Source: an uncultured Chloroflexales bacterium (GTDB lineage Bacteria > Chloroflexota > Chloroflexia > Chloroflexales > Chloroflexaceae). From it: DNA of 38,721 nucleotides. The stretch spans positions 1-38,721 of the forward strand of contig CALANA010000252.1 of NCBI GenBank assembly GCA_937925925.1. The letters are read 5' to 3'. Positions 8,760-16,952 of this stretch are shown one piece after another. The position numbers and the translations under genes were made by a program. Numbering within the stretch: position 1 is the stretch's first letter; every line of letters starts with the position of its first letter. Under the pieces are notes generated by a model. The model made no database searches. It saw only the letters and a program-made list of their open reading frames with translations, and had not been told where the DNA came from.

Positions 8760-8843
8760 AGCGACGTATACGACCGCGAATGCCGATACTGCTGGCACGC
8801 ATAATGGATCCCGCTACCCCCACCAATGCGTAGAGCAACCGTC

Positions 8844-9977
8844 TCAGATCCGCTCGCGTATTTCTTGCAAGACTTGCTCCGGTGTACAACCACCACCACG
8901 TAGTTTCGCTGCCCGTTGAGCCGCATCGTAGGCCCAGTCCTGCTTTTTCATCTTCCAGCAAGCTGCCGCTAACAACAGGTAGGATTGTTCGTGGTCGCCT
9001 GAGCAACGCAGCGCCTGGTGACAACAGTGTAGTACAGCCGGGTAATTCTGACCTTGTAGTTCGAGCATTGCGAGCATCTGCCAGGCCATGCCAAGCGTAT
9101 TATCGAGACGAATTGCTGCTTGCAATGCCTGATATGCCCGTGTCTGGTCGCCCATTTCACGTGCCAGCAAACCCTCGATCAGCGCAACATAGGCCCGGAC
9201 ATTCAGCAAATTGGGGTCGATGCGAGCCGCGGCTTGAAAGCCACTGAGCGCCTGGCGCAGTATGTGTGGACTTTTGAAAAGCCCTTGCTGGGTTTCGAGC
9301 AGCGCCAGAGCATACCGATAGTGGGCTTCGGGCGAGTCGGGCAGGGCGGCAACCGCCTGTCGGAGTACCTCAGCCGCCTCTTTGTGCATGCCCAGCACTT
9401 GATAGCCCACGCCTTGTTGCAACAGTTCCATCGCGTTGCTCGCTGACTGATCTGCCAAAGTCCAGGATGAGGGGCCTGCTGTTTCTGACCGGCGTTCCGT
9501 CGGGTCGATCCCTGGCTCATCTGGCACAGAATAGCCCAACTCACGACGGGCACGCTGCTGCAATTCCCGCAATCTTTGCAAATGACCGGGGGTAAACGTG
9601 CCGTGCCGTAAAGCAGTCAGCAAGGCATCGTAGACAGAGCGGTTGATGGTATCACGCAAGATCCAATGCCCAATCTCGAGACTTTCCAACCAGTGCTGGC
9701 GCTGTGCGATTGATAGCACAGGGTTCATGGCTACCTTCATTTTCTCGTCGGTAAACCCCTGGTCGATTTGCTGTTGTGAGGGTGGCTCAGGCTCATACCA
9801 ACCAATCATGGCATAATAATCGATCAGTTCCTCACGCTTGTCCGAAACTGGAGTAGCAACCATATCAGGTGCTGGCGCTGACAAGACGGTACCGCACACC
9901 TGGCACCGCTGATCGCCAGGTTTGTAGTGTGCCCCACAGGATGGACAGCGCAAGGATTGGACACTAATCAGCTTCAT
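8844..9977 (-). CDS. Zinc-ribbon, J-like and TPR protein (downstream member of tandem pair)
   Basis: The 377-residue protein opens with a zinc ribbon (CPSC at 11-14 and CQVC at 26-29). A segment from about 50 to 120 resembles a J domain in layout (DYYAMIGWYEP..., then LRDTINRSVYDALL) but lacks the HPD motif needed to stimulate DnaK. The C-terminal half is TPR-like (LLQQGVGYQVLGMHKEAAEVLRQAV; AYQALQAAIRLDNTLGMAWQML; LLLAAACWKMKKQDWAYDAAQ). The start overlaps the last 14 bases of its upstream paralogue, and GGAGG lies 9 bases before the ATG. It looks like a cytoplasmic scaffold of unknown role. It converges with tatC, separated by 84 bases. Confidence 0.8.
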   Translation of the reverse strand: MKLISVQSLRCPSCGAHYKPGDQRCQVCGTVLSAPAPDMVATPVSDKREELIDYYAMIGWYEPEPPSQQQIDQGFTDEKMKVAMNPVLSIAQRQHWLESLEIGHWILRDTINRSVYDALLTALRHGTFTPGHLQRLRELQQRARRELGYSVPDEPGIDPTERRSETAGPSSWTLADQSASNAMELLQQGVGYQVLGMHKEAAEVLRQAVAALPDSPEAHYRYALALLETQQGLFKSPHILRQALSGFQAAARIDPNLLNVRAYVALIEGLLAREMGDQTRAYQALQAAIRLDNTLGMAWQMLAMLELQGQNYPAVLHCCHQALRCSGDHEQSYLLLAAACWKMKKQDWAYDAAQRAAKLRGGGCTPEQVLQEIRERI

Positions 9978-11034
9978 AGATCAGCCCTCCGCTTACTGAC
10001 TCGCTCCAGATACGCTCAAGGTCTGCCGGCACGGTACCATCACCAAGCACACGCGCCGCTTCATGGGCCGCCCGCGTTATCTCGGCGGGTAGTACCCGAC
10101 GTGCAACGACAAATTGCTGCTGAAATCGCCTGACAAATGGATCGGCCGGCTGAAGACGGCGCGACTGTTCAGCCCACGCCAATGCCGTACCCATATCCTT
10201 CGCCAGCCAGAACCAGTGGCCGCCAATGATCCAGGGCAGGTGCCAGGCAGGCGTGCTGTCGGTGAGTTGCTGAAGCACCTGCAGCGCAGGCAGTACCCGA
10301 CCCTCGTTATAATGCTGCACAGCATAGACCAGAGAGCAGAGCAAGCGGCATGCAGGACTGGCACCCTGGCGCTGTGCCACCTGGTTCAGCACTCGCAGCA
10401 TCTCGTCCACACGCCAATCTTGTGGGTTCGACAGCGAGGAGCCATAGAGCAGGCTGAGCGCATAGCTCATCGCAATCTCTTCTTGCATGGGTTGTTCCTG
10501 CAATGCCTGGCGCAGCAAACGTGCTGCATCGTCATACTTTTCGGCACGATAGCAGGCGATACCGCGTGTATAGGCATCATCCGGAACTGGCTGACGTGCA
10601 CAACGCTCACGACGCAACTGGTCGTAGAGCTGGCGACGCTCAGTATTGCCTAGAATTTGCCCGGCTTGTTTCAGCAATTCTAAGCGACGGGCTATCTGTG
10701 GTGGGAGGCGTTGCTTGTTGGGTGGCAACTGGCGCCACTGGCGCCAGTAGGCCATCTTGATCATAGTATCATCGGCTGTGGGCGGCACACCCAGGAGCAT
10801 ATAGTAGTCGAGTCCCTGGTCAATCGCGTGAGCAATATCAATGCGTCCAAGATTAAGCCCTTTGTAGAAGCCCTGCACTGTTGCGCCACAATTCGGGCAG
10901 TTACCTTCGGGTGACAGAGGGGCACCACAGTTGGGACAGTTGATAGCATAGTCTATCGCGCCACAGTAGGTACAAGGCCCCTGGTGCGGCAATATTGCAC
11001 CGCAGCCAGGACAGGTTTCTGGTCGAATACGCAT
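9964..11034 (-). CDS. Double zinc-ribbon, J-like and TPR protein (upstream member of tandem pair)
   Basis: Residues 1-50 contain four CxxC pairs (CPGC, CTYC, CPNC, CPNC), that is, two zinc ribbons. Next comes a J-like segment (DYYMLLGVPPTADDTMIKMAYWRQWRQ..., then LGNTERRQLYDQLRRERC) matching the helix I/II and 'YD' end of DnaJ domains but without HPD. TPR-like repeats follow from about 155 (AYTRGIACYRAEKYDDAARLLRQAL). It shares domain order with the next gene, suggesting an old tandem duplication and a joint complex. CAGGGAG precedes the ATG by 7-8 bases. Function unknown; calling it a chaperone would go beyond the evidence. Confidence 0.8.
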   Translation of the reverse strand: MRIRPETCPGCGAILPHQGPCTYCGAIDYAINCPNCGAPLSPEGNCPNCGATVQGFYKGLNLGRIDIAHAIDQGLDYYMLLGVPPTADDTMIKMAYWRQWRQLPPNKQRLPPQIARRLELLKQAGQILGNTERRQLYDQLRRERCARQPVPDDAYTRGIACYRAEKYDDAARLLRQALQEQPMQEEIAMSYALSLLYGSSLSNPQDWRVDEMLRVLNQVAQRQGASPACRLLCSLVYAVQHYNEGRVLPALQVLQQLTDSTPAWHLPWIIGGHWFWLAKDMGTALAWAEQSRRLQPADPFVRRFQQQFVVARRVLPAEITRAAHEAARVLGDGTVPADLERIWSESVSGGLIYEAD

Positions 11035-11203
11035 ACAAGATCTCCCTGCTGGTCTGGTTATTTCCTGACGCTGCTATAGCAAGCTTATGTCAATGGTACA
11101 TCAGAGTCCGGGCTTGCGACCAGGTCTCGCTCCGTCCAGGCTCAAGCCGGGACTCTGGTTCTTCAGGACGAAATTACACAACGTACGCACTGGTATGGCA
11201 AAC

Positions 11204-11360
11204 TCACTTTCTCACCGAAGGCGAAAGAGTTTCACCCATATTTCTGCAGGCGAAAAGCGCATAAAATTCGAGCGGGCGTATAACTCCTATGATTCACACA
11301 GGTTACGCGGTCGCTGGTCAGTAACGTCTTTTTCGCCTGCGGCAAAGTGGTACTTTTGCT
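11204..11360. repeat. R3-family repeat cluster
   Basis: Contains CACCGAAGGCGAAAGAG, GCAGGCGAAAAGCGCATAAAATTCGAGCG and the core TTTTTCGCCTGCGGCAAAGTGGTACTTTT (11330-11358, given in parts). The same words recur at 13415-13510, 13886-13980 and 19530-19740, in intergenic DNA only. The paired CGAAGGCG/CGCCTGCGG words allow hairpins. Confidence 0.6.
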
Positions 11361-11985
11361 CTATTAAAGCGACAACATACCGCTGTGCTGAAGACAGAAA
11401 GGTTAGTTGAGCATATCACCGCGTAGCTCGTGTGATGCAGAACTGTTTTGTAAGGTTCAGCACTCATTCTACTATAGCATACGTAGTCAGATACATACAG
11501 GTTGCAGTATGGTGAACCGCTTCTAGCGAGATTGCACCAGTGTCCCGTCCTGATGTAACCACTCCCCGCTGGTGGTACCAGCATCCTACGTGACCCGCAG
11601 CGTCATGCGGTACCTGTTCACCCTCAAGGGCACGCTGCCCGCGCTCCCAGGCAGGCAACGTGCCTGCACGTGCGCGATGGCGGGCAGGACGCCCACCTGC
11701 CCAGGCGCACCATAAACGCTGACGACAGCGCTTATCCCCAGATGTGAACAGGTACGTCATGCGTGCAACTTGACAGATGAAGAGGTTGAAAATATAGTAT
11801 GCACTATCTGTCACATGTGGATAGTGGTTTATACTGAGCCGAACATGAGCCGCAGGAGCAATCGATGATGTATGGCAAGCTGTAGTTTGTACCGCGCATA
11901 GGCCACTGGCCCTACTCGGATAGCGATCGAACCTGGCAGGGCGTGCGCTACGACAACCACGCGTACCTGGCCCTTGCCGATTCTA

Positions 11986-11991
11986 TATAAT
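11986..11991 (+). promoter_or_regulatory. Possible -10 element for the Xer recombinase gene
   Basis: A perfect TATAAT lies 75 bases before the recombinase ATG, but no good -35 sits at the right distance, so this is tentative. Confidence 0.3.
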
Positions 11992-12066
11992 CGAAACCCA
12001 TAGTCAACGTGGCATGCTGCTGGTCGTACCAGCGACAGCATCGTCAGGTATGAGGGATTTGGCGTT

Positions 12067-13032
12067 ATGCAAGATCTTTTAGAGCAGTTCCTGGTCTATA
12101 TGACCAGTGAACGTAGTCTGACCTCGAACACTATTGCCGCCTATCGCACGGATCTGGAACAACTCGGTGTGTTTTTGCGTGAACAAGGAGTACGCGCATG
12201 GACAGATGTGACCAGCGAGGATATGCTGGCGTTTATGCTCTTTCTCCGCGAGCGACGTTATGCTAATTCGACCATGGCCCGGCGCACGGCAGCGGTTAAG
12301 GCGTTTTATGCCTATTTGATCGAGCATGGCTTTATGGACGTTGATCCCACCAGCACGATCGGCTCGCCGCGTGTTGATCGGTTTCCGCCACGCGCCATTT
12401 CGGTCAATCTGGTCGATGAATTGCTGGAGTTACCGCTGCGCTCTTCTTCGCCAGAGGGTCTGCGCGACAAAGCGATGCTCGAATTGCTGTATGCCACTGG
12501 CATGCGCGTGAGTGAACTGGTGGCGCTGAATATGTCCGACATCGATCTGGCTGTGCCAACCGTGCAGTGCCACGGCAAAGGCGATCGTCAGCGTACACTG
12601 CCCATCAATGGCACGGCGGTGACGTCGTTGGAAGAGTATTTTGATCTGGCCCGCCCACAACTGGCCCGTAGTGCAACCCAACAGACAGAGGCACTGTTTC
12701 TGAATCACCGGGGTAAGCGGCTCACCCGCCAGGGGTTCTGGTTAATTCTCAAAGGCTATGCGGAGGATCTGGGTTACGACGATCTGACGCCGCATACCCT
12801 GCGTCATTCGTTTGCGGCGCATATGTTAAGCAATGGGGCCGACATTCGCCAGGTACAGGAGTTGATGGGGCATGCGTCGATCTCAACGACCCAGATCTAT
12901 ACCCATCTCTCGCATGGACAGGGTGACTCCACCAGCAATGGGCGTCTGTCGCGCCAGGATACGAACCAGTCCAACGATACAGCGCATATCAATGGGCAGC
13001 AGAATGGACAGCATCTCCCGGTTGATCACTAA
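12067..13032 (+). CDS. Tyrosine recombinase XerC/XerD with polar C-terminal tail
   Basis: Site-specific recombinase, probably resolving chromosome dimers at dif. The N-terminal SAM-like core-binding domain spans about 1-95 (FLVYMTSERSLTSNTIAAYRTDL). The catalytic domain has all six residues: Arg147 (ATGMRVSE), Lys171 (GKGDRQR), His243 and Arg246 (HTLRHSF), His269 (GHASISTTQ) and nucleophile Tyr278 (IYTH). The usual Xer protein ends near here, but this one continues about 40 residues rich in Ser, Asn, Gln and Asp. Gene context (no phage or integron genes nearby) favours a housekeeping Xer over an integrase. XerC versus XerD cannot be decided. Confidence 0.92.
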   Translation: MQDLLEQFLVYMTSERSLTSNTIAAYRTDLEQLGVFLREQGVRAWTDVTSEDMLAFMLFLRERRYANSTMARRTAAVKAFYAYLIEHGFMDVDPTSTIGSPRVDRFPPRAISVNLVDELLELPLRSSSPEGLRDKAMLELLYATGMRVSELVALNMSDIDLAVPTVQCHGKGDRQRTLPINGTAVTSLEEYFDLARPQLARSATQQTEALFLNHRGKRLTRQGFWLILKGYAEDLGYDDLTPHTLRHSFAAHMLSNGADIRQVQELMGHASISTTQIYTHLSHGQGDSTSNGRLSRQDTNQSNDTAHINGQQNGQHLPVDH

Positions 13033-13272
13033 TACCACTTTGACTTCGCCCTTCCGCATCTTCTAGTTCGGCTTCCCCTTCCTCTTGTCCGAACGGACGC
13101 GGTGGGTCATCCGCCGCGTTTCGTCCACGGCCGCGGGGAAGCATTGCAACAACGTTGAAACGTTGGAACGCCGGAAAAGTACCACACTGCCGCAGGCAAA
13201 ACCCATGCGGTGATGAACGACCGCGAACCGTGTTCATGACACGAACATGCGGAAGGTTCATGTCGAAACGGT
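13032..13272. mobile_element. R1 repeat, copy C (MITE-like)
   Basis: The left end reads ATACCACTTTGACTTCGCCC and continues TTCCGCAT. The right end on the opposite strand reads ATACCGTTTCGACATGAACC and continues TTCCGCATG, giving imperfect terminal inverted repeats of about 30 bases. The same ends bound copies at 17293-17520 and 24505-24707, while the interior differs. No coding capacity was seen. It starts right after the recombinase stop codon; TA lies on both flanks. Confidence 0.65.
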
Positions 13273-13315
13273 ATAAACCAGAGTCAGGACGTACGCCGTC
13301 GCGTGAACCCAACGT

Positions 13316-13405
13316 TCCTTCGACGACGCTCAGGACAAGCTTTTTCGCCAGAGTTTACCCCATTCGACTGCGCTCAGGGCAAGCTCTGAGCGAAGCCGAA
13401 TGGGG
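13316..13405. repeat. CGCTCAGG(A/G)CAAGC inverted-repeat unit
   Basis: CTTCGACGACGCTCAGGACAAGC at 13318-13340 (given here in outline) is followed by a long imperfect hairpin 13357-13405, whose outer arms are CCCCATTCG and CGAATGGGG and inner arms CGCTCAG and CTGAGCG. It resembles short intergenic repeats common in many bacterial genomes and lies between R1 copy C and an R3 hairpin. Confidence 0.55.
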
Positions 13406-13414
13406 CAGCATGGA

Positions 13415-13510
13415 AGGAGCTCTTTCTCTTCGCCAAATTTTCGCCGTAGGCGAAAATTTGGCGAAAAAGAAGACAAAGTACCGCTCTGCCGAAGGCGAAA
13501 AGGCCCGGTA
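13415..13510. repeat. R3-family repeat with a perfect 17-bp hairpin
   Basis: Arms 13429-13445 and 13449-13465 are perfect complements (TTCGCCAAATTTTCGCC) around the loop GTA. AAAGTACCGCTCTGCCGAAG at 13474-13493 matches, in opposite orientation, the CGCCTGCGGCAAAGTGGTAC core of other R3 copies. Confidence 0.6.
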
Positions 13511-13558
13511 AGCATACCACCGCGTACGTCCTGATGGTGCAACCCTGCTCTATGAGCA

Positions 13559-13587
13559 TTGCGCATTGCCAGTGAGCATGCTATACT
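13559..13587 (+). promoter_or_regulatory. Promoter of the glyS T-box leader
   Basis: TTGCGC (13559-13564), a 17-base spacer and TATACT (13582-13587) would start transcription near 13594, just before T-box Stem I. Confidence 0.65.
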
Positions 13588-13597
13588 GCCAGCAGAA

Positions 13598-13866
13598 CGC
13601 GGTGTTGAAGCAGAGGAGTACCCGGCAGGCCAGTCTACAGCGAACCAGGAGTGGTGAAAGCCTGGTGATAGGGCGCAGGGGAAGGGCACTGTGGAGCCGT
13701 ATGCGAACGAGGGAGTAACCGGCAACGTCGGGCGCTGATCACCTGATCAGCATCAAGTGCGGCGAACGCAGGGTGCTAACTGGGGTGGAACCGCGCTGTG
13801 TATCCAGCGTTATCGCTGTAGATAGATTGCGTCCCCAGGCGACAGAACTGTCGCCTGGGGATTTTT
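13598..13866 (+). promoter_or_regulatory. T-box riboswitch sensing tRNA-Gly, upstream of glyS
   Basis: The T-box motif TGGGGTGGAACCGCG is at 13781-13795. In it TGGA (13786-13789) would pair with the tRNA NCCA end; the A fits the U discriminator usual for bacterial tRNA-Gly. Stem I is recognisable: base CGGTG (13600-13604) pairs with CACTG, AGGAGTA and GGGGAA form the loop-E-like part, and AGCGAACCAGGAGTGGTGAA with GCCTGG gives the apical AG-bulge/GNUG region. The codon GGC (13685-13687), followed by A, is the candidate specifier. Uncharged tRNA-Gly should favour the antiterminator and let glyS be read. Specifier assignment is by eye. Confidence 0.9.
13832..13866 (+). terminator. Intrinsic terminator of the T-box
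   Basis: A perfect 13-bp stem (TCCCCAGGCGACA with TGTCGCCTGGGGA, loop GAAC) is followed by TTTTT. In T-box leaders this terminator competes with the antiterminator that contains the TGGA bulge. Confidence 0.88.
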
Positions 13867-13885
13867 GCTGTGTGTACCTATCAGT

Positions 13886-13980
13886 ACACGAGTTACACGG
13901 TCGCTTGAACCAGACGTCTTCTTCGCCTTACTACCGCAGGCGAAAAGGGCATGAAATTCAAGCGACCGCCTGACTCGTGT
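13886..13980. repeat. R3-family inverted repeat between the T-box and glyS
   Basis: ACACGAGT (13886-13893) pairs with ACTCGTGT (13973-13980), CGGTCGCTTGAA (13898-13909) with TTCAAGCGACCG (13957-13968), and TTCGCC (13922-13927) with GGCGAA (13939-13944). Together they make one long interrupted hairpin inside the glyS leader, ending 10 bases before its ribosome site. CGCAGGCGAAAAGGGCATGA matches the copy near 11250. Confidence 0.65.
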
Positions 13981-14002
13981 CAGTTACAGGAGGAGGTAAC
14001 CT

Positions 14003-15640
14003 ATGCCCGCAGCCACAATGGATCAGATCGTGTCGTTATGCAAACGGCGCGGCTTTATTTTTCCTGGCAGTGAGATCTATGGTGGTCTACAGGGAACCTA
14101 TGATTATGGGCCACTTGGCGTGGAGTTGAAGAACAACCTCAAGGCCGCCTGGTGGCGGGCCAATGTCTATGAACGTGATGATATGGAAGGGATCGACGCA
14201 GCGATTCTGATGAATCGCCTCGTCTGGAAATACTCCGGCCACGAGGAGACCTTTGTCGATCCGCTGGTGGATTGCCTGGTGTGTAAAGGTCGGTTTCGCG
14301 CCGATAGGTTGCACGACTCGCGTTGTCTGCGGCATCCAAGCAAGCGGCCCGGCGAATGCGAAGGCCAGTTCACCGAGCCACGCCCGTTCAACATGATGTT
14401 CAAGACCCAGGTTGGCCCGGTGGCCGATGCCGACTCGTTTGCCTATCTGCGGCCCGAAACGGCGCAAGGCATTTTTGTCAACTTTGGCAATGTGCTGGCG
14501 ACGACCAGTCGCAAGCTGCCGTTTGGGATTGCGCAGATCGGCAAGGCCTTCCGCAACGAGATCAACCCGCGTAACTTCATCTTCCGCGTGCGCGAGTTTG
14601 AGCAGATGGAAATCGAGTATTTTGTACGTCCCGGCGAGGAAGATGCCTGGCACGAGCGCTGGTTGGAAGAACGGCTGGCCTGGTGGCGCAGTCTGGGCCT
14701 GAGCAGCGATAACCTGAAAGTCTATACCGTGCCACCGGCAGAACTGGCACATTATTCCAAGGCGACCTATGACCTGATGTACCGCTTTCCGATCGGCTTT
14801 GAGGAGCTAGAAGGCATAGCCAGCCGTAGCGATTACGATCTCGGCTCGCACTCGAAAGAGCAAGAGCGCCTGGGATTGACGGCGCGGGTGACGCCTAACA
14901 ACGACAGCACCGAGCGACTGACTTACTTTGACCAGGCCACGAACCAGCACATTGTTCCCTTCGTAATCGAACCATCGGCTGGCGTGGATCGCGGCGTGCT
15001 GGCGCTGCTGACCGAGGGCTACGATGAGCAGCAGGTGAAGGAGATCAAGCCGGAGCGCCAGCAAGCGGTGGCCGAGGCATTGACGGCCTTTCTCAAGAGC
15101 GTTGATCGCAACGAGAAGATCTCCGCTGAGCAGCGTGATGCTTTGCTGGAACGCGGCGCAGCGATCAGCCGGGATCTGTCGGCAGCATTGCCACAAATCC
15201 CGGCCCTGCTGGACATGCCGGGAGCGAGCAGCATTGAACTGGGCAAAAAACTGCGCGGCCAGGTTGACCCGGCGCTGGACGAGGCCTTTCGCACCGTGCT
15301 GCATCTGAAACCGGCGCTGGCTCCGATCAAGGTGGCCGTGCTACCGCTCAAGCGCAACCAGCCCGACATTGTGGCAATCGCACGCCAGATCCGCAAGGAT
15401 TTGCAGGCCGATGGTACCATGCGCACGATCTACGATGATACCGGGGCGATCGGGCGGCTCTATCGACGCCAGGACGAAATCGGCACGCCCTTTTGCATCA
15501 CGGTTGACTTTGACACGCTGGGACAGGGCAAAGATCCGGCCTTGCAACAGACGGTGACGGTGCGCGACCGCGACAGCATGGATCAAGAGCGGGTGCCAAT
15601 CGCCGAGCTGCGCACCTACCTGTCGGAGCGCATGCGCTGA
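14003..15640 (+). CDS. glyS: Glycine--tRNA ligase (single-chain, homodimeric type)
   Basis: Class II aminoacyl-tRNA synthetase charging tRNA-Gly. The 545-residue protein shows the GlyRS opening [33 protein letters not shown], the Cys-containing insertion near residues 92-122 (CLVC...), [12 protein letters not shown], motif 2 ([21 protein letters not shown]), [13 protein letters not shown] and the C-terminal anticodon-binding domain (about 440-545, [21 protein letters not shown]). A helical stretch of roughly 100 residues (about 345-435) is longer than in the shortest homologues. A perfect AGGAGGT sits 5 bases before the ATG. Expression is controlled by the upstream T-box. Confidence 0.96.
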   Translation: MPAATMDQIVSLCKRRGFIFPGSEIYGGLQGTYDYGPLGVELKNNLKAAWWRANVYERDDMEGIDAAILMNRLVWKYSGHEETFVDPLVDCLVCKGRFRADRLHDSRCLRHPSKRPGECEGQFTEPRPFNMMFKTQVGPVADADSFAYLRPETAQGIFVNFGNVLATTSRKLPFGIAQIGKAFRNEINPRNFIFRVREFEQMEIEYFVRPGEEDAWHERWLEERLAWWRSLGLSSDNLKVYTVPPAELAHYSKATYDLMYRFPIGFEELEGIASRSDYDLGSHSKEQERLGLTARVTPNNDSTERLTYFDQATNQHIVPFVIEPSAGVDRGVLALLTEGYDEQQVKEIKPERQQAVAEALTAFLKSVDRNEKISAEQRDALLERGAAISRDLSAALPQIPALLDMPGASSIELGKKLRGQVDPALDEAFRTVLHLKPALAPIKVAVLPLKRNQPDIVAIARQIRKDLQADGTMRTIYDDTGAIGRLYRRQDEIGTPFCITVDFDTLGQGKDPALQQTVTVRDRDSMDQERVPIAELRTYLSERMR

Positions 15641-15647
15641 CTCACTC

Positions 15648-15695
15648 TAACGCCTTTAGTCGTTTCGGACGCCTTGATAACGACTGAAGGCGTTA
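15648..15695 (+). terminator. Hairpin after glyS, terminator-like
   Basis: TAACGCCTTTAGTCGTT (15648-15664) pairs with AACGACTGAAGGCGTTA (15679-15695) with one G-T wobble. There is no T-run after it, so termination is possible but not certain. Confidence 0.45.
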
Positions 15696-15712
15696 CTACG
15701 CACCCTGCACTC

Positions 15713-15825
15713 GTGGTCAGCCACACTGAATATGCAGAGTATGTAGTGACGCCTTTAGTCGTTACTACGGCCTCAGAAACGCCTGAAAGCGTCCCTACTC
15801 CTGCACCAGCACGGTGGTCAACCAG
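15713..15825. mobile_element. R4 repeat, copy 1
   Basis: Starts GTGGTCAGCCACACTGAATA and ends with a GGTGGTCAACCA sequence that is roughly the inverse of its start. A second copy with the same ends is at 35869-35985. The inside contains GTCGTT/AACGAC-type hairpins. It lies between the convergent glyS and universal-stress genes, where it could end transcription both ways. Confidence 0.6.
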
Positions 15826-15829
15826 GCCT

Positions 15830-16246
15830 TCAATGAACTACCATCACCGGGCAGTGGGCTTTCTGCGTGACCACGTGGCTGACGCTGCCCAGCAGCAAGC
15901 CCGCGATTTGCCCATGCCCTCGTGAGCCCATCACAATCAGATCACAATGCTCAACATCTGCGACCCGTAAAATGGCAGGTGCAGGTGGCCCTTGCAACAA
16001 TTGCTCCTCGACTGCAACCGTGTCTCCAATGATCGAACGCAACGACTCCAACAGCGAGCGGCCGATCAACATACGTGACTCAAGCATACTCTCGTAGAAG
16101 GGCGTACCGAGAAAATCTGAGACATGCGGAAAAGCATGCAGCAAGACGATAGTGGCTTGATAGTGCTTTGCCACGTCGATAGCGACCTCAAGCGCACGGT
16201 GTGCGTGTTCCGAGCCATCGACAGCGACGAGAATCCTGGAAAACAT
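15830..16246 (-). CDS. Universal stress protein, UspA family
   Basis: The 138-residue protein begins MFSRILVAVDGSEHAHRALE and carries the nucleotide-binding motif MGSRGHGQIAGLLLGSVSHVV near the end, the G-2x-G-9x-G(S/T) pattern of ATP-binding UspA proteins. It should be a cytosolic stress-response protein. ATG 16246 is preferred because GAGGT lies 5 bases upstream; the open frame extends 13 codons further through an operator-like palindrome. It faces glyS across an R4 repeat. Confidence 0.9.
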   Translation of the reverse strand: MFSRILVAVDGSEHAHRALEVAIDVAKHYQATIVLLHAFPHVSDFLGTPFYESMLESRMLIGRSLLESLRSIIGDTVAVEEQLLQGPPAPAILRVADVEHCDLIVMGSRGHGQIAGLLLGSVSHVVTQKAHCPVMVVH

Positions 16247-16266
16247 AGCAACCTCGCTTTCATAAC

Positions 16267-16286
16267 AGTGTACCTCGTTGTACACT
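16267..16286. promoter_or_regulatory. Operator-like palindrome before the UspA gene
   Basis: AGTGTAC-CTCGTT-GTACACT is a perfect 7-bp inverted repeat. It lies between the putative -10 and the start codon of the UspA gene, as a repressor site would. The regulator is unknown. Confidence 0.45.
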
Positions 16287-16290
16287 CCCT

Positions 16291-16318
16291 AGCATAGCAC
16301 GCCTCCCTGCGCTGTGAA
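16291..16318 (-). promoter_or_regulatory. Candidate promoter of the UspA gene
   Basis: On the minus strand TTCACA (16313-16318) is followed after 16 bases by TATGCT (16291-16296), about 45-50 bases before the start codon. Confidence 0.45.
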
Positions 16319-16377
16319 AAAAGAGCTAGCTACCCTGAAGAAAGATTTCACAACCGTGTGGAAAGACCTGACAACCA

Positions 16378-16949
16378 TCAAAACCCAATCCCCACATACC
16401 CATCGCTCATGGCAATGGTGCAGCCTATGGCGGTCAATTCAATGCTTGCGTCAAGCGCGTCGGTCAGATAGACATACCAGAAGAGCGGCGTCTGGCGCGT
16501 ATAGCGCTGAACATAGGGTATATACTGGGCGATCAGAATATACTCCTGGAGCGATTCAATTCCTCGATAATACACCAGTTTTTCGGTGTGATCACGGGTA
16601 TCAGTCGATGGAGAAAGAACTTCAATAATAATGGTGGAATTGGTAAGCGTCATCTCTGACGGATCAGTATAGTGCGGCATGTTACACACAATGCTCAAAT
16701 CTGGATAGGTATACACTTTTTGCTCCAGCGCCTGTACACACATATCACCCGGAAACATGGAACAGGCACGTTGTTGCATCTGTGGATACAGATGACCAAT
16801 CAGATTGGTGACAATGAGATTATGGCGGGCTGTCGCTCCAGCCTGTGGGCTACGATGGTGCCAGCATAATATTCCAGTTTCTCAGCATGCTGTTGATCCA
16901 GTTGCATATACTCCTGGAGTGTTATGGGCTGAACTGGCAGAGCTGTCAT
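16378..16949 (-). pseudogene. Uma2-family (DUF820) endonuclease gene, frameshifted
   Basis: From ATG 16949 (AGGTGAGG just upstream) the frame encodes MTALPVQPITLQEYMQLDQQ...EYYAGTIV, the usual Uma2 N-terminus, but then hits a stop. Another frame resumes with AGATARHNLIVTNLIGHLY and runs to the stop at 16378. The shift falls near 16840-16850. The C-terminal part (133 residues from an internal ATG at 16779) keeps PDLSIVC, IIIEVLSPSTDTRDHTEKL and YILIA, which hold the Asp/Glu/Lys core of this PD-(D/E)XK family. Uma2 genes are abundant in cyanobacteria and Chloroflexota. Either it is a young pseudogene or there is a base error in the sequence. Confidence 0.7.
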
Positions 16950-16952
16950 CAT

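Larger units (their letters stand above)
11035..12066. other. 1-kb gene-free region rich in repeats
   Basis: No ORF here resembles a protein. Contents seen: an R5-type fragment (GGCTCAAGCCGGGACTC near 11132-11155, and an imperfect partner at 11105-11125), an R3 cluster at 11204-11360, a hairpin GCAGGCA-ACG-TGCCTGC at 11651-11667 in a GC-rich block (11580-11720), and a possible xerC/D promoter at the right end. The remainder shows nothing I can name. Confidence 0.6.

Noticed and set aside
10114-10653. 179-codon plus-strand ORF
   Set aside because: Antisense to the zinc-ribbon/TPR gene.
12067-13032. Integron or phage integrase
   Set aside because: No attachment-site array, integrase-specific insertion or phage gene is nearby; the residues fit a chromosomal Xer recombinase.
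14087-14752. 221-codon minus-strand ORF
   Set aside because: Antisense to glyS, whose motifs and ribosome site are unambiguous.
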